DNA from: an uncultured Bacteroidales bacterium
Lineage (GTDB): Bacteria > Bacteroidota > Bacteroidia > Bacteroidales > UBA932
Assembly: GCA_944326365.1 (NCBI GenBank)
Contig: CALVDR010000018.1
Location: 1-50,522, forward strand
Reading direction: 5' to 3'
DNA: 50,522 bases
The notes beneath the pieces were generated by a model. The model saw nothing but the letters and a program-made list of their open reading frames with translations. It was not told the DNA's origin and made no database searches. The translations under genes were made by a program, and so were the position numbers. Within the stretch, counting starts at the first letter, position 1. Every line of letters begins with the position of its first letter. This document shows positions 1 to 8,457 of this stretch, one piece after another.

Positions 1-75
1 GATTTCGAAGAAATCGTAACGTCAGTTCGACGAAGTCTCTGGTACTGAGTAGAATAATTCGTCGAACTGACGTTA
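1..75. repeat. Right end of hairpin-rich repeat element (copy A)
   Basis: Two palindromes sit side by side. The first is GATTTC-GAA-GAAATC at 1-15. The second is a perfect 18-bp inverted repeat, TAACGTCAGTTCGACGAA at 17-34 and its reverse complement at 58-75, with a 23-bp loop. The same block ends the two full elements at 45878-46174 and 49875-50170, so the left part of this copy probably lies before the window. It ends 12 bases before the likely phoU start codon, so it lies between phoU and whatever gene precedes it. Confidence 0.85.
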
Positions 76-87
76 ATGAGAAACAAT

Positions 88-774
88 ATGGTGAAATTTG
101 TAGATTCGGAGCTTGAGCAGCTCAAAAGGGAGATAGACCAGATGTGGACCCTGGTCTATAATCAGATGGAGCAGGCAAAGGATGCAGTGCTCAATATGGA
201 CAAGACTCTGTCCCAGCAGATAATCGTCCGGGAACGCAGGGTGGATGCTTTCGAACTGAAGATAGACAGCGACGTGGAGGATTTCATAGCGCTGTTCACT
301 CCTGTGGCGGTGGATTTGCGATTTGTGCTCGCTATACTGAAAATAAACGGGGATCTGGAGAGAATCGGAGACTATGCCGACGGTATCGCCCGTTTCGTCA
401 GAGATGCTGATGTGGAGACTATGGACCAGGAACTTCTGAAGAAACTTCAGCTTGAGACGATGTTTTCACGTGTCCTGACCATGCTCGGCGAGCTGCAGAA
501 GGCTCTCAGGGATGAGGATGCCGCCATGGCTACCATGGTGCTGTCACAGGATGAACTTCTGGATGAAATAAACAAGGCGTCCACAGCTATTCTTTCCGGA
601 TATGCGAAGGACCATCCGGATGCCATCCCGTTATGTCTCGGTCTTGGCGGAGTATTCCGCAAACTGGAGCGGACCGGGGATCATCTGACGAACATAGCCG
701 AGGAAATAGTCTTCTATGTCGATGCCAAAGTGTTGAAGCATAATGAACTGAATGAGTCCCGCGCTTCGAGGTAG
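88..774 (+). CDS. phoU: Phosphate signalling complex protein PhoU
   Basis: PhoU links the PstSCAB phosphate transporter to the PhoR sensor kinase and keeps the Pho regulon off when phosphate is plentiful; it is cytoplasmic. The product is 228 residues, normal for the family, and shows the two PhoU three-helix repeats. Each carries a metal-binding helix motif: DLERIGDYADGI in the first half and KLERTGDHLTNIAEEI in the second. An ATG at 76 would add four residues but abuts the palindrome; the ATG at 88 gives MVKFVDSEL, the usual family start. pst genes would be expected upstream, outside the window. What is seen is family homology; the link to Pst is family knowledge. Confidence 0.93.
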   Translation: MVKFVDSELEQLKREIDQMWTLVYNQMEQAKDAVLNMDKTLSQQIIVRERRVDAFELKIDSDVEDFIALFTPVAVDLRFVLAILKINGDLERIGDYADGIARFVRDADVETMDQELLKKLQLETMFSRVLTMLGELQKALRDEDAAMATMVLSQDELLDEINKASTAILSGYAKDHPDAIPLCLGLGGVFRKLERTGDHLTNIAEEIVFYVDAKVLKHNELNESRASR

Positions 775-791
775 GAAGATGGCTCCTGAAT

Positions 792-830
792 AAATTGGTC
801 CGGCAGACTTGAAATCTGCCGGACCAATTT
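792..830. terminator. Bidirectional terminator between phoU and ddh
   Basis: A perfect 16-bp stem (792-807 pairing with 815-830) encloses a 7-base loop. A/T tracts flank both sides, so it can stop both the rightward phoU transcript and the leftward ddh transcript, which converge here. Confidence 0.85.
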
Positions 831-842
831 AATTATATCGTC

Positions 843-1742
843 TCAGACGAGTTTGCGTATCAAGTCTTCCCTGTCTCCAGGCAGGAGGTCGATGACAGGG
901 ATTTCGATGAGTGTATAGCAGCCGCTCTTCTGCCTGAACGAGGCGCGTGCCGAGCATACCATTACCTGGGCTGTCAGCGCAGGGTTGTTTATCTTCATGT
1001 CGAATTCGAAGAGCTGGTTCTGTGTCTGTCCCGATACTCCCTTTCTGGTCAGATTCACGCCATGTCCCATATCTATGAGGGCGTCTACATCGTCCACTTT
1101 GATCACGTGTGTCTCATCGTGCGAGAAATACGGGTCAGCCTTGATGGCCGCGGCCACTTTGTCGAAATCATATCCTTCCTTCACTTCTATGTATACCATT
1201 CTTCTGTGGACTCCTGTACCTGTAGGGATGGTCATGGACAGGGCCGCTTTCACTCCGTCTATGGCCTTGACTGCTACTGTATGCCCCATGCTCATGCCCG
1301 GACCGAAGTTAGTGTAGGTGATTCCTTTCGGAGCGATGGCTTCGAGCAAAGCCCTGACTACCGAGTCGCTGCCCGGGTCCCATCCGGCAGAGATGACGGA
1401 TACCGCACCGTGTTTCTTCGCTACTGCATCCAGACTTCTTCTGAGTTCCACAATATTCGTGTGGATGTCGAAACTGTCCACGGTATTTATACCCATTTCC
1501 AGCAGAGGAATGGCATGCTCTTCCACTTTTCTGGTAGGAGTGCAGAGAATGGCCACATCCACTTTCCCGAGTTCCTTCACATCCTTCACTACCTTGAGGT
1601 CGTGGAGTTCTGAAGGACAGTTTTCACTGCCGTTTCTTCTGATCACGCCGGCTATTTCGAAGTCGGGGGAAACCCTCAGGGTCTCGACTACATACCGGCC
1701 GATATTGCCGTAGCCTACTACGGCGGCACGAATTTTTTCCAT
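843..1742 (-). CDS. ddh: meso-Diaminopimelate D-dehydrogenase
   Basis: This NADPH-dependent enzyme (EC 1.4.1.16) converts L-tetrahydrodipicolinate and ammonia to meso-diaminopimelate in one step, for lysine and peptidoglycan. The 299-residue length fits the family. The N-terminus is a Rossmann fold ([15 protein letters not shown]). Family segments include [37 protein letters not shown] and the [15 protein letters not shown] stretch that lines the substrate pocket. It is a single gene that converges on phoU and diverges from the glycosyltransferase at 1833. A TAnnTTTG-like element lies about 30 bases upstream. No defect was seen. Confidence 0.95.
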   Translation of the reverse strand: MEKIRAAVVGYGNIGRYVVETLRVSPDFEIAGVIRRNGSENCPSELHDLKVVKDVKELGKVDVAILCTPTRKVEEHAIPLLEMGINTVDSFDIHTNIVELRRSLDAVAKKHGAVSVISAGWDPGSDSVVRALLEAIAPKGITYTNFGPGMSMGHTVAVKAIDGVKAALSMTIPTGTGVHRRMVYIEVKEGYDFDKVAAAIKADPYFSHDETHVIKVDDVDALIDMGHGVNLTRKGVSGQTQNQLFEFDMKINNPALTAQVMVCSARASFRQKSGCYTLIEIPVIDLLPGDREDLIRKLV

Positions 1743-1770
1743 TTCTATTTGCGTTTACGTTTAATTATGA

Positions 1771-1778
1771 CAAATATA
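1771..1778 (-). promoter_or_regulatory. Candidate -7 promoter element for ddh
   Basis: On the minus strand this reads TATATTTG, matching the Bacteroidota sigma-ABfr -7 consensus TAnnTTTG, 28 bases before the ddh start. No clear -33 TTG was found at the usual spacing, so the call rests on one half-site. Confidence 0.45.
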
Positions 1779-1832
1779 ATTCAATAAATTCTGAAATATC
1801 CCTAAATTAGCGGAAATTTCATCCTGGTGACT

Positions 1833-2981
1833 ATGAAAGTGCTGTTGGTTTCCGATGCAGGGAGTATACATACGAAGAGGTGGGCATCGTCATTGAAAGA
1901 TGCCGGGGTGGACATTGTACTGTTTTCCATCACGCCTGCAGACGAAGGCTTTTACAGTCAGAAAGACATCAGGCTGTATGTTTTTGACCTGTTCAGTTAC
2001 AAGAATCGGAAAGGCCGGGGTGGGAAAAAGAAAGTCATTCCTTTGTTTGCGCCTTTGGCGGCCCATGCGGATGCAGTCAGACTCCTGAAAAAGGTCCTGC
2101 AGGAGGAAAAACCGGATATACTTCATGCACATTATGCCACGAGTTACGGGCTGGTGGCGGCACTTTCAGGATATCATCCGTTCGTCCTGTCGGTCTGGGG
2201 AAGTGATGTCTATGAATTCCCCGAACAGTCTTTTGTAAACAGGACTGCGGTGAAGTATATGCTGGGAAAGGCCGACAGAGTCCTCTCTACAAGCAGGGCG
2301 ATGGCTGTACGGACTTCATTGTATTATAAGGGGGACATCGGGATCACCCCGTTCGGAGTAGACATTGCAAGATTCAGAAAGGAACTTCCTGCGGTCGCAG
2401 ACAACCGCCGTATAGTGTTCGGAACAGTCAAGACATTGTCGCAGAAATATGGCATAGATCTGCTGATCAGGGCTTTTGCCCGCATGAGACTGATCATGTC
2501 GGAAAAATACGGCTCTGAAGCACCTGAAACAGTTCTGGAAATAGCAGGCAAAGGTCCGGACAGGAGAACGCTTGGGCAGCTGGCATCGGATCTCGGAGTG
2601 GCTGCGAATGTGGATTTTCTCGGAGAGGTGGGGCATGACTCGGTCCCTGATCTCTATTCCGGTATGGATGTGGCTGTGTTCCTTTCCAGAAGCGAGAGTT
2701 TCGGGGTCTCGGCGGTGGAGGCCATGTCATGTTCGGTGCCGGTGATAGCATCGGATGCTGCCGGGTTCATGGAAGTGCTGGAAGACGGTGCCGGGGTGAT
2801 TGTCCCTTGCGGGGATGTGGAGTCCGCGGCAGAAGCCATGGCCAGACTGGCAACGGATGCCGGGGAACGTATGTCCCTTGCCGTGAAAGGACGTCGCAGG
2901 GTGGAAGAACGGTATGACTGGAAGAAAAACGTGGTGACGATGATAAAAGAATACGGAAACGTCCTTTTACACAAGGACTGA
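1833..2981 (+). CDS. Glycosyltransferase family 4 protein
   Basis: This is a retaining GT-B glycosyltransferase likely to add a sugar to a lipid-linked surface glycan on the inner face of the membrane. The 382-residue protein starts MKVLLVSDAGSIHTKRW, typical for the GT4 acceptor domain. The donor domain carries the EX7E-type signature, SESFGVSAVEAMSCSVPVIA, near residues 290-310. A GTG at 1827 could add two residues; the ATG at 1833 is preferred. The flippase starts 9 bases downstream and a GT2 follows, so the three genes form one small polysaccharide unit. Donor and acceptor cannot be named. Confidence 0.88.
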   Translation: MKVLLVSDAGSIHTKRWASSLKDAGVDIVLFSITPADEGFYSQKDIRLYVFDLFSYKNRKGRGGKKKVIPLFAPLAAHADAVRLLKKVLQEEKPDILHAHYATSYGLVAALSGYHPFVLSVWGSDVYEFPEQSFVNRTAVKYMLGKADRVLSTSRAMAVRTSLYYKGDIGITPFGVDIARFRKELPAVADNRRIVFGTVKTLSQKYGIDLLIRAFARMRLIMSEKYGSEAPETVLEIAGKGPDRRTLGQLASDLGVAANVDFLGEVGHDSVPDLYSGMDVAVFLSRSESFGVSAVEAMSCSVPVIASDAAGFMEVLEDGAGVIVPCGDVESAAEAMARLATDAGERMSLAVKGRRRVEERYDWKKNVVTMIKEYGNVLLHKD

Positions 2982-2990
2982 CCGCATGGC

Positions 2991-4451
2991 GTGACGGATA
3001 TGGAAGCGGAGAATCTGAAAGAGAAGACGGCGAAAGGGGTCAAATGGGGATTTATAGACAATCTCGGCGGAACTGGAATTCTGGCCGTGGTGAACCTTGT
3101 CCTCGCCCGGCTGCTTACTCCGCAGGAATTCGGCATAGTGGGTATGACGTCTATTTTCATCACACTTTCCACTTCTCTTGTGGACAGCGGCTTCACAGGA
3201 GCCCTCACCAGAAAGAAAACGGTGGATGAAAAGGACCTGAACACGGTATTTTATTTCAATCTGCTGACTTCTCTTGCCTTATATCTGATATTGTTCTTTG
3301 CCGCACCGCTGATAGCGGATTTTTTCAGCCAGCCGATATTGGTGCAAGTCGTCAGGATATTGGGACTGTCGCTTATAGTTACGGCATTGAGCATAGTCCA
3401 GAAAGTCATATTGGTCCGGAAACTGGATTTCCGGACCCAGGCTATCGTGTCTGTCGTGTCAGCGGTGCTCAGCGGAGCTGCGGGAATCTGGATGGCGACC
3501 GCCGGTTCCGGTCTCTGGAGTCTGGTGGTCATGCAGCTGTCCAGACTGGTTCTGACTACGGTGCTTCTGTGGGTATTTTCCAGATGGATGCCGGGATGGA
3601 TGTTTTCGGTATCCTCTTTCAGGGAGATGTTCTCTTTCGGAGGCCGTCTGCTGCTGACAGCTGTCATAAGTACACTGTGGTCGGAAATTTATGCGTTTAT
3701 TATAGGAAAGGCATATACTCCGTCCGTGCTGGGCCAGTATTCCCGGGCGGACAAGTTCCGGAATATGGTCACATCGAACGTGAGCATAGTGATGCAGCGT
3801 GTCACATATCCTGTTCTGGCTTCCATACGTGATGAAAAGGCGAGGCAGGCCAGGGCTTACAGGAAGGTTCTTCGTACTACAGTGCTCATTTCGTTTACGG
3901 CTGTCATGGGACTTGCCGCTGTTTCGGAAGCTTTCGTGCTGACTCTTGTGGGCAGCCAGTGGATGCCTGCTGTGGACTATCTGAGGATACTCTGTCTGTC
4001 AGGGCTTTTTATCCCTCTTATGATATGCAGCGCGAATATCATCAATGCCAACGGGAGGTCTGACACCACTCTTTATCTGGAAATCATGAAGACATGTCTG
4101 GCTGTCTTCCCGGTTCTGGCCGGTATTTTCATAAGCATTGAAGCCTTGCTATGGAGTACGGTGGCCATATCGGCCCTGTCTTATCTGGTCTATGCGGTGA
4201 TGGTTTCGAAATATGTGGACTATCCGGTGGCGGACCAGCTGAAAGATATCTTTCCGTTTTTCGCGGTATCGGCTGTCATGGCAGCTGCCGTATTCTGCCT
4301 TGCGTGGTTGCCTTTGCCGCAGTGGCTTATCCTTCTGATACAGCTGGCGGCAGGGTTCGGACTGACGGTATTTGCGTATGAGAGGATATACGTAAATGAA
4401 GAATATCAGGATATAAGGGATACAGTGTTGAAACTCTTGAAACTTGACTAA
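2991..4451 (+). CDS. Wzx-like oligosaccharide flippase (MOP superfamily)
   Basis: This multi-pass membrane protein of 486 residues would move lipid-linked oligosaccharide units across the inner membrane. The N-terminus AKGVKWGFIDNLGGTG and the following LARLLTPQEFGIVGMTSIF segment are typical of the polysaccharide biosynthesis (PST/MOP) family. At least a dozen hydrophobic segments follow, ending in a long hydrophobic stretch near residues 420-465. Start is GTG at 2991; an ATG at 3000 is an in-frame alternative. It lies between two glycosyltransferases, which supports a role in export of the glycan they build. Colanic-acid or teichuronic-type exporters (WzxC/TuaB) are the closest type by eye. 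Confidence 0.88.
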   Translation: MTDMEAENLKEKTAKGVKWGFIDNLGGTGILAVVNLVLARLLTPQEFGIVGMTSIFITLSTSLVDSGFTGALTRKKTVDEKDLNTVFYFNLLTSLALYLILFFAAPLIADFFSQPILVQVVRILGLSLIVTALSIVQKVILVRKLDFRTQAIVSVVSAVLSGAAGIWMATAGSGLWSLVVMQLSRLVLTTVLLWVFSRWMPGWMFSVSSFREMFSFGGRLLLTAVISTLWSEIYAFIIGKAYTPSVLGQYSRADKFRNMVTSNVSIVMQRVTYPVLASIRDEKARQARAYRKVLRTTVLISFTAVMGLAAVSEAFVLTLVGSQWMPAVDYLRILCLSGLFIPLMICSANIINANGRSDTTLYLEIMKTCLAVFPVLAGIFISIEALLWSTVAISALSYLVYAVMVSKYVDYPVADQLKDIFPFFAVSAVMAAAVFCLAWLPLPQWLILLIQLAAGFGLTVFAYERIYVNEEYQDIRDTVLKLLKLD

Positions 4452-4456
4452 CGGAT

Positions 4457-5272
4457 ATGTTACCAAAAGTATCGATCATTATCGTAAATTACAATACAGG
4501 CAAACTTTTATACAATTGTCTTGACAGTATCAGGAAATACGTGAATCTGGACTACGAAGTCTTCGTGGCTGACAACAAGTCTGACGACGATTCGGTGGCA
4601 CGTTGCAGGGAGTTCTGGGAAAATGACGCATTCGTCCTGCTTCAGATGGAAAAGAATATCGGCTTTGCCAAAGCGAACAATGTAGCGGCCGCAAAGGCCA
4701 CAGGGAAGATTTTACATTTTCTGAATCCTGACACGGAACTTTCTCTGGGTATCACTCAGGATTATCTGCAGGCCATGCTGCATGCCGAGAGTGTTTATGT
4801 CAATCCATTGGTGAACGGAAACGGTTCTCTGGAAAATGACAGGATGCCGATTCCCGTGCTGAAGAATATAAAGCTGTGGAATGCCGGCTCGGAAGATGCC
4901 GAATACTGGTACAAGGGCGCTTCTGTCATCATCTCGGCAGAGAATTTCCGCAGGATAGGCGGCTGGTGTGAGGAATATTTCCTTTTTGCCGAGGATCTCG
5001 ACCTGTTTTACGAATTGTGGAGGCATCATATTCCTATCCTCGATGCACGGACCAGAATTTTCCATCTGGGAGGTGGCAGCACTTCGTCGAAGTGGAGTGC
5101 GCTGCGCAGGGAGATTCAGGTCGAGAAGTCGAACAGGATATTCTTCAAGAGGCATTTCTCATTTATTGAGTACGTAAAAAGCAAGTTCTACTACTTCGTG
5201 CATCATATGGCGAAGCGCCCCGAATACGTTCCGCGCTATCTGGCGGCATGGTTTCTCAGCCTCTGGTGCTAG
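4457..5272 (+). CDS. Glycosyltransferase family 2 protein
   Basis: This inverting GT-A enzyme of 271 residues resembles rhamnosyltransferase (WbbL-like) proteins. It has the nucleotide-sugar entry motif VSIIIVNYNTGKLL, the VADNKSDDDS acidic loop, NIGFAKANN, and LNPDTEL in place of the DXD motif. The segment FLFAEDLDLFYELWRHH contains the ED base motif near residue 175. It follows the flippase after 5 bases and closes the polysaccharide unit. Its TAG stop overlaps the ftcD stop on the other strand. Substrate is not known. Confidence 0.88.
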   Translation: MLPKVSIIIVNYNTGKLLYNCLDSIRKYVNLDYEVFVADNKSDDDSVARCREFWENDAFVLLQMEKNIGFAKANNVAAAKATGKILHFLNPDTELSLGITQDYLQAMLHAESVYVNPLVNGNGSLENDRMPIPVLKNIKLWNAGSEDAEYWYKGASVIISAENFRRIGGWCEEYFLFAEDLDLFYELWRHHIPILDARTRIFHLGGGSTSSKWSALRREIQVEKSNRIFFKRHFSFIEYVKSKFYYFVHHMAKRPEYVPRYLAAWFLSLWC

Positions 5273-6324
5273 ATGAGTTTTGTCTTAAGGTCGAACGGGC
5301 GGAGGTCGTCGAGGTGCATGGTTTCGACGGCTTTCGCCAGAAGTGCGTCATCGTCAGGATACCGGACTTCGCCCGCAGGCTTGCTGCATGGGATTCTGGG
5401 GCCCTGTTCCAGGGCAATGAAGTATCTCCCCGCATCCAGCAGGCACTGACGCGGGACCAGTCCGATGATTTCCGTCCCGGTAATTTTCACCCCTCGCGCT
5501 TCGGCTGCACGTTTCACTTCAGAATATGCCATGTGCAGCGGAGCCGCTGCAATGTCGGTGATGTTCATCGATACCTGTGCGATGCCGTATTCTTCTATAT
5601 GCCAGCCTATGGCCTTGCAGCCTTTCAGTGTCCCCGGTATCCGCTGCCGTGACCCGTCAGGTCCCGTCACGGTCCGTCCGCTTTCACGTACATCCTTTGC
5701 TATCTCGGAAGCTACGGATTCCGGGCATCCTTTCTCAAGATTGAAATTCACGGCTATCAGGAAATTCCTGGCTCCGACAATGGTCGCTCCTGCACGAGCC
5801 GCCGTTTCAGTGAACGTCTCAGGGCTGAAATCGGGCCGGAGTTCCGGATCTGCGATTCTGGCAGGCAACGCCTCATATTCCCCGTGCCGGCAGATTTCCA
5901 GGCGTCTGCGTTCAGGACGGTAGGCCGCAGCTTCGTAGCAGTAGCACGGGATACCGAGTCCGGTGAAAATCCTCCCGGCCACAGTTCTGGCCAGGAGGAC
6001 ACATTCTTCGAGTGTTATTCCCGATACGGGGACGAATGGAAGTACGTCGGTAGCGCCCATGCGCGGGTGAGTACCGTGATGCAGCCGCATGTCTATCAGT
6101 TCTGCAGCCTTCTCCACGCCTCTGAATGCGGCTTCGGATACGGCTTCAGGACTCCCCGTGAACGTGATGACAGTCCTGTTTGCGGCAGCTCCCGGGTCTA
6201 TGTCCAGCATCCTGATCCCGCTGACCTCTGATATGGCTTCAGCTATCCGGCCGATGACTTCCATGTCACGGCCTTCGCTGAAATTCGGTACGCATTCCAC
6301 TATCCTTTCCATGTCGGCAGTCAT
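5269..6324 (-). CDS. ftcD: Glutamate formimidoyltransferase
   Basis: The enzyme (EC 2.1.2.5) moves the formimino group of N-formimino-L-glutamate to tetrahydrofolate, the last step of histidine degradation. The protein is 351 residues and has only the transferase part; no cyclodeaminase domain is fused. Clear family motifs are ECVPNFSEGRD at the N-terminus and HHGTHPRMGATDVLPFVPV near residue 82-100, which holds the catalytic histidine. An in-frame ATG at 6312 would give MERIVECVPNF, also a plausible start. It follows the sulfatase at 6342 by 17 bases on the same strand; no other hut genes are present here. Confidence 0.93.
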   Translation of the reverse strand: MTADMERIVECVPNFSEGRDMEVIGRIAEAISEVSGIRMLDIDPGAAANRTVITFTGSPEAVSEAAFRGVEKAAELIDMRLHHGTHPRMGATDVLPFVPVSGITLEECVLLARTVAGRIFTGLGIPCYCYEAAAYRPERRRLEICRHGEYEALPARIADPELRPDFSPETFTETAARAGATIVGARNFLIAVNFNLEKGCPESVASEIAKDVRESGRTVTGPDGSRQRIPGTLKGCKAIGWHIEEYGIAQVSMNITDIAAAPLHMAYSEVKRAAEARGVKITGTEIIGLVPRQCLLDAGRYFIALEQGPRIPCSKPAGEVRYPDDDALLAKAVETMHLDDLRPFDLKTKLI

Positions 6325-6341
6325 GCTTTATACAGGGTGGT

Positions 6342-7847
6342 TTATCTACCTGTGATTTCGGAGAATTCCTTTTTCATGGCTTCAAGACGTTCGGGTTCCT
6401 GATCGGCTATGTCCGTCATCTGTGACGGGTCTTCCTTCATGTTGAACAGGGCATATTCAGGCAGATTCCCGAGTTCGTTTTTCGAATAGTTCCGTTCAGG
6501 ACCTTCGTATGGCGGAATCATGGTGTAGTCGCCGTCGCGCAATGCCAGACGGCCTTCCGCCTCGTGTATGAGAGTCTTGCGGCCCGTATCGGATTTCCCG
6601 AGAAAGGCATCCAGAGTATTCCGGCTGTCCAGTCCTTCAGGGACATTTCCTCCGATCAGGTCTCCCAGGCTTGCGAACAGGTCCATCTGGCATACGAGGG
6701 CGTCGGAAACCTGTGGTTCGATGTGACCTTTCCAGTAAACGATCAGAGGAATGTGCGTGCCTCCGTCGAAGAGACTGTATTTGCCTCCGCGGGTGCCGTT
6801 GCGAGGATCATGGTCACCGAGCATTTCTTCCGCCCGGTCGTCATATCCGTCGTTGAGGACAGGCCCGTTGTCGCTGGTGAAGATCACTATCGTGTTTTCC
6901 ATCATGCCTTTCTCTTCCAGGTATGCCAGCACTTCACCCACGCACCAGTCTCCTTCGACCACAGCATCACCGCGAGGCCCCAGAGTCGTGCTCCCGACAA
7001 ATCTGGAATGAGGAGCGCGCGGTACATGAGGTTCATGAAGTCCGTAGTAAAGGAAGAACGGCTTTCCGGGTTCCAGATTGTCTGCCCAGGCCTTGACCTT
7101 TCCTACGAAATAGTCAGCCATGTCCTCATCCACCCATCTGGCTTTCTGTCCGCCCTTCATGTAGCCTATGCGCGGGATACCGTTCACGATGGAGAAATTG
7201 TGTCCGAAGGCCCATTTCATTTTCAGCATCTCCGGATTCGTGAGAGCCGTAGGTTCGCCTTCGAAATTCTTTTCATAGTCCACATAGATAGGATCGTCAG
7301 GGTCAAGACCTTCCACCAGTCCGTTCTCGACATATACGGTAGGCACACGGTCATTGGTGGCGGCTATCAGGCACGTGTAGTCGAATCCCACTGTATTTGC
7401 ACTCGGGTTTATCGGTCTGTTCCAGTCTACGTTCCCGTCGCCCATGCCGAGATGCCATTTTCCTATGGCAGCAGTGGCATATCCGGCTTCCTGCATCATT
7501 TTAGGCATCGTCGGGATGTCGGTCGGTATGATCAGCGGAGCGTCTCCGGGCAGGATCTTCGCATCCGCATTTCTCCACGGATAGAGTCCGGTGAACATGG
7601 CGTAGCGGCTTGGGGTCGAGGTGGCGGAAGTGGCATACCCGTTCGTGAACATGATGCCGTTATGTGCCAGCGAATCTATGTTCGGGGTGGAAATGGTCCT
7701 GCTCCCGTAAGCGCTGACATCTCCCAGTCCGAGATCGTCAGCCACGATAAGTATGATATTCGGCTGCTGAACGGCATTGTCTGCCGATCCGCAGGCTGCA
7801 AGTCCTGCACCGGCAAGCGGCAGGAACATCAATGGTTTGTTTTTCAT
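6342..7847 (-). CDS. S1-family sulfatase lipoprotein (orphan, outside the PUL)
   Basis: This 501-residue formylglycine-dependent sulfatase hydrolyses a sulfate ester outside the cytoplasm. It has a lipoprotein signal ending LAACG (Cys19), the metal-binding pair ADDLG (Asp37-Asp38), the active-site motif STPSR with the modified residue Ser77, and GKWHLG with His132. A serine at the modified position means maturation by a radical-SAM anSME, not by a copper-type FGE. FTSDNGP carries the second metal site. It stands next to ftcD, 11 kb from the polysaccharide locus, so its partners are not evident. SulfAtlas subfamily cannot be fixed by eye. Confidence 0.9.
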   Translation of the reverse strand: MKNKPLMFLPLAGAGLAACGSADNAVQQPNIILIVADDLGLGDVSAYGSRTISTPNIDSLAHNGIMFTNGYATSATSTPSRYAMFTGLYPWRNADAKILPGDAPLIIPTDIPTMPKMMQEAGYATAAIGKWHLGMGDGNVDWNRPINPSANTVGFDYTCLIAATNDRVPTVYVENGLVEGLDPDDPIYVDYEKNFEGEPTALTNPEMLKMKWAFGHNFSIVNGIPRIGYMKGGQKARWVDEDMADYFVGKVKAWADNLEPGKPFFLYYGLHEPHVPRAPHSRFVGSTTLGPRGDAVVEGDWCVGEVLAYLEEKGMMENTIVIFTSDNGPVLNDGYDDRAEEMLGDHDPRNGTRGGKYSLFDGGTHIPLIVYWKGHIEPQVSDALVCQMDLFASLGDLIGGNVPEGLDSRNTLDAFLGKSDTGRKTLIHEAEGRLALRDGDYTMIPPYEGPERNYSKNELGNLPEYALFNMKEDPSQMTDIADQEPERLEAMKKEFSEITGR

Positions 7848-7938
7848 GATATGAAGTCGTTAGTGTTAAAAATTGATAAAGTTAACAAGTTTTTCCCAAT
7901 ATTCTCCCAGCCGGACAATCTCCTGACGAAATTTTGAT

Positions 7939-7946
7939 TAAATTTG
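7939..7946 (+). promoter_or_regulatory. Candidate -7 promoter element for the nfeD-SPFH pair
   Basis: TAAATTTG matches the Bacteroidota TAnnTTTG consensus, 29 bases upstream of the NfeD start codon and inside the divergent gap with the sulfatase. A convincing -33 TTG at about 19-21 bases was not found. Confidence 0.4.
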
Positions 7947-7975
7947 AAGTAATATGAATCAAACAGGAAAGTTTT

Positions 7976-8413
7976 ATGGAAATCTGGCACATGTGGGTCA
8001 TCGCGGCCCTGATACTGGTAGTAGTGGAGATATTCACTACCGGGTTTGCAGTCATCTGTCTGGCGATAGGAGCATTGGCCGCAGCCGTGGATGCGGCCTG
8101 CGGAGGCGGTGCCGAAGGACAGCTGATATGGTTCGCGGCGGCCACCCTTCTCGCTTTTGTTTTCGTCAGACCGCTGCTGGTAAAGGCGTTCAGGAAAAGC
8201 GGAGGCCGGGAGCGTCTGAGCGGTGTGGATGCCTTGAAAGGCAGGGAGGCGGTGGTGTCGGAGCACATTTCGTCTTCTGACAATACCGGAAGAGTGGCGG
8301 TCGACGGCGATGACTGGAAAGCGGTGTCCGCAGACGGGGCGGATATCGGGAAAGGAGAGAAAGTGACGATAGAAAGCGTGGACAGCGTCGTCCTGACCGT
8401 CAGAAGAAAGTGA
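7976..8413 (+). CDS. NfeD-like membrane protein
   Basis: Small NfeD proteins partner with SPFH/stomatin proteins in membrane microdomains. This 145-residue product has two or three N-terminal membrane segments (about residues 5-35 and 45-65) and a C-terminal OB-fold domain of about 60 residues (GVDALKGREAVVSEHIS... GRVAVDGDDWKAVS ... KGEKVTIESVDSVVLTV), the classic short-NfeD layout with no protease domain. The SPFH gene follows 44 bases later, as in many genomes. A lone arm of the hairpin repeat lies between them. Confidence 0.9.
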   Translation: MEIWHMWVIAALILVVVEIFTTGFAVICLAIGALAAAVDAACGGGAEGQLIWFAAATLLAFVFVRPLLVKAFRKSGGRERLSGVDALKGREAVVSEHISSSDNTGRVAVDGDDWKAVSADGADIGKGEKVTIESVDSVVLTVRRK

Positions 8414-8421
8414 TATTATAA

Positions 8422-8439
8422 TTCGTCGAACTGACATTA
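8422..8439 (+). repeat. Solo arm of the hairpin repeat family
   Basis: TTCGTCGAACTGACATTA matches the right 18-bp arm found at 58-75, 46157-46174 and 50153-50170 at 17 (or, against the last, 16) of 18 bases. No partner arm was found within the 44-base gap or nearby, so this is either a decayed copy or a half site. It ends 18 bases before the SPFH start codon. Confidence 0.7.
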
Positions 8440-8457
8440 ATTTAACGGAACTTGAAT

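Noticed and set aside
17..75. Invertible promoter of the Bacteroides capsule type
   Set aside because: The 23-bp loop holds no TAnnTTTG promoter match in either direction, so a promoter switch is not supported, although loop inversion itself is.
6564..7937. Long plus-strand frame opposite the sulfatase at 6342
   Set aside because: Antisense shadow; the sulfatase motifs on the minus strand are complete and the plus frame has no recognisable domain.
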